Translations under genes and position numbers: made by a program
Shown: positions 52,193 to 52,265 of the stretch, in pieces
Position numbering within the stretch: position 1 is the first letter of the stretch
Layout: every line of letters starts with the position of its first letter
Notes under the pieces: generated by a model
Told to the model about the DNA's origin: nothing
Seen by the model: only the letters and a program-made list of their open reading frames with translations
The model's database searches: none
Assembly (NCBI GenBank): GCA_010909165.1
Contig: MU008209.1
Coordinates: 494,423 to 546,687 of the forward strand
DNA from: Anthoceros angustus
Lineage: Eukaryota > Streptophyta > Anthocerotopsida > Anthocerotales > Anthocerotaceae
DNA: 52,265 bases
Direction of reading: 5' to 3'

Positions 52193-52265
52193 CTCTTGAC
52201 ATACTTGTGCAATCATTTCCATAGTTTTGTTTGAAGCGTAACTTGTAGTTTCGTTGTTTCTAGCT

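Noticed and set aside
1-52265. tRNA, rRNA or intact host genes
   Set aside because: No cloverleaf with conserved A and B boxes, no rRNA blocks, and no long host-like ORF with recognised domains was seen on reading both strands.

Overview
This is a stretch of repeat-rich nuclear DNA from a eukaryote, almost certainly a streptophyte (land plant or charophyte alga). Nearly all of it is decayed LTR retrotransposon sequence, nested and in both orientations. No intact host gene, rRNA, tRNA or CRISPR array could be supported. One Ty3/Gypsy element resembles the plant Tat/Athila group, overall GC is about half, and no reading frame longer than about 270 codons survives. A bryophyte, lycophyte or charophyte would fit, but the species cannot be fixed from the sequence.

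Layout. (1) 1-12,062: Gypsy element I, plus strand. The window opens inside its 5' LTR. The order is gag, a linker with 16-residue repeats, aspartic protease, cytosine-C5 DNA methyltransferase (DNMT), reverse transcriptase (RT), RNase H, integrase, PHD finger, 3' LTR. A 2.27-kb terminal-inverted-repeat DNA transposon (4,460-6,727) sits directly after the catalytic Cys-Gln of the methyltransferase. (2) 12,224-21,712: Gypsy element II, plus strand, of a related family with the same gene order (gag, protease, DNMT, RT/RNase H, integrase, PHD finger, an unrecognised 3' extension) and 0.6-kb LTRs. (3) 21,713-29,184: poorly understood DNA with GTAGGAG-rich tracts, a 0.1-kb inverted repeat 4.6 kb apart, a TATA box with an LTR-end-like motif, and a tRNA-Met-type primer binding site on the minus strand. 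(4) 29,185-52,192: element III, minus strand, a sister copy of II that lacks the DNMT. It is split by (5) element IV, 34,741-49,331, plus strand, a Tat/Athila-like Gypsy with 4.25-kb LTRs.

How the parts work together. Elements I-III belong to a Gypsy lineage that adds two chromatin-related modules to the usual gag-pol: a DNA methyltransferase between protease and RT, and a PHD finger after the integrase, where chromoviruses carry a chromodomain. In II and III the predicted 5' end of the transcript is complementary over 13 bases to the site next to the 5' LTR, the arrangement known from self-priming Tf1/sushi elements. These three traits together are the best candidate here for something undescribed.

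Quality. All coding regions are broken by small indels. Between duplicate copies AT-rich blocks are identical, while differences cluster at CG/CHG-rich spots and are mostly short indels. This may be real decay or consensus error at methylated cytosines, so pseudogene calls should be read with that in mind.
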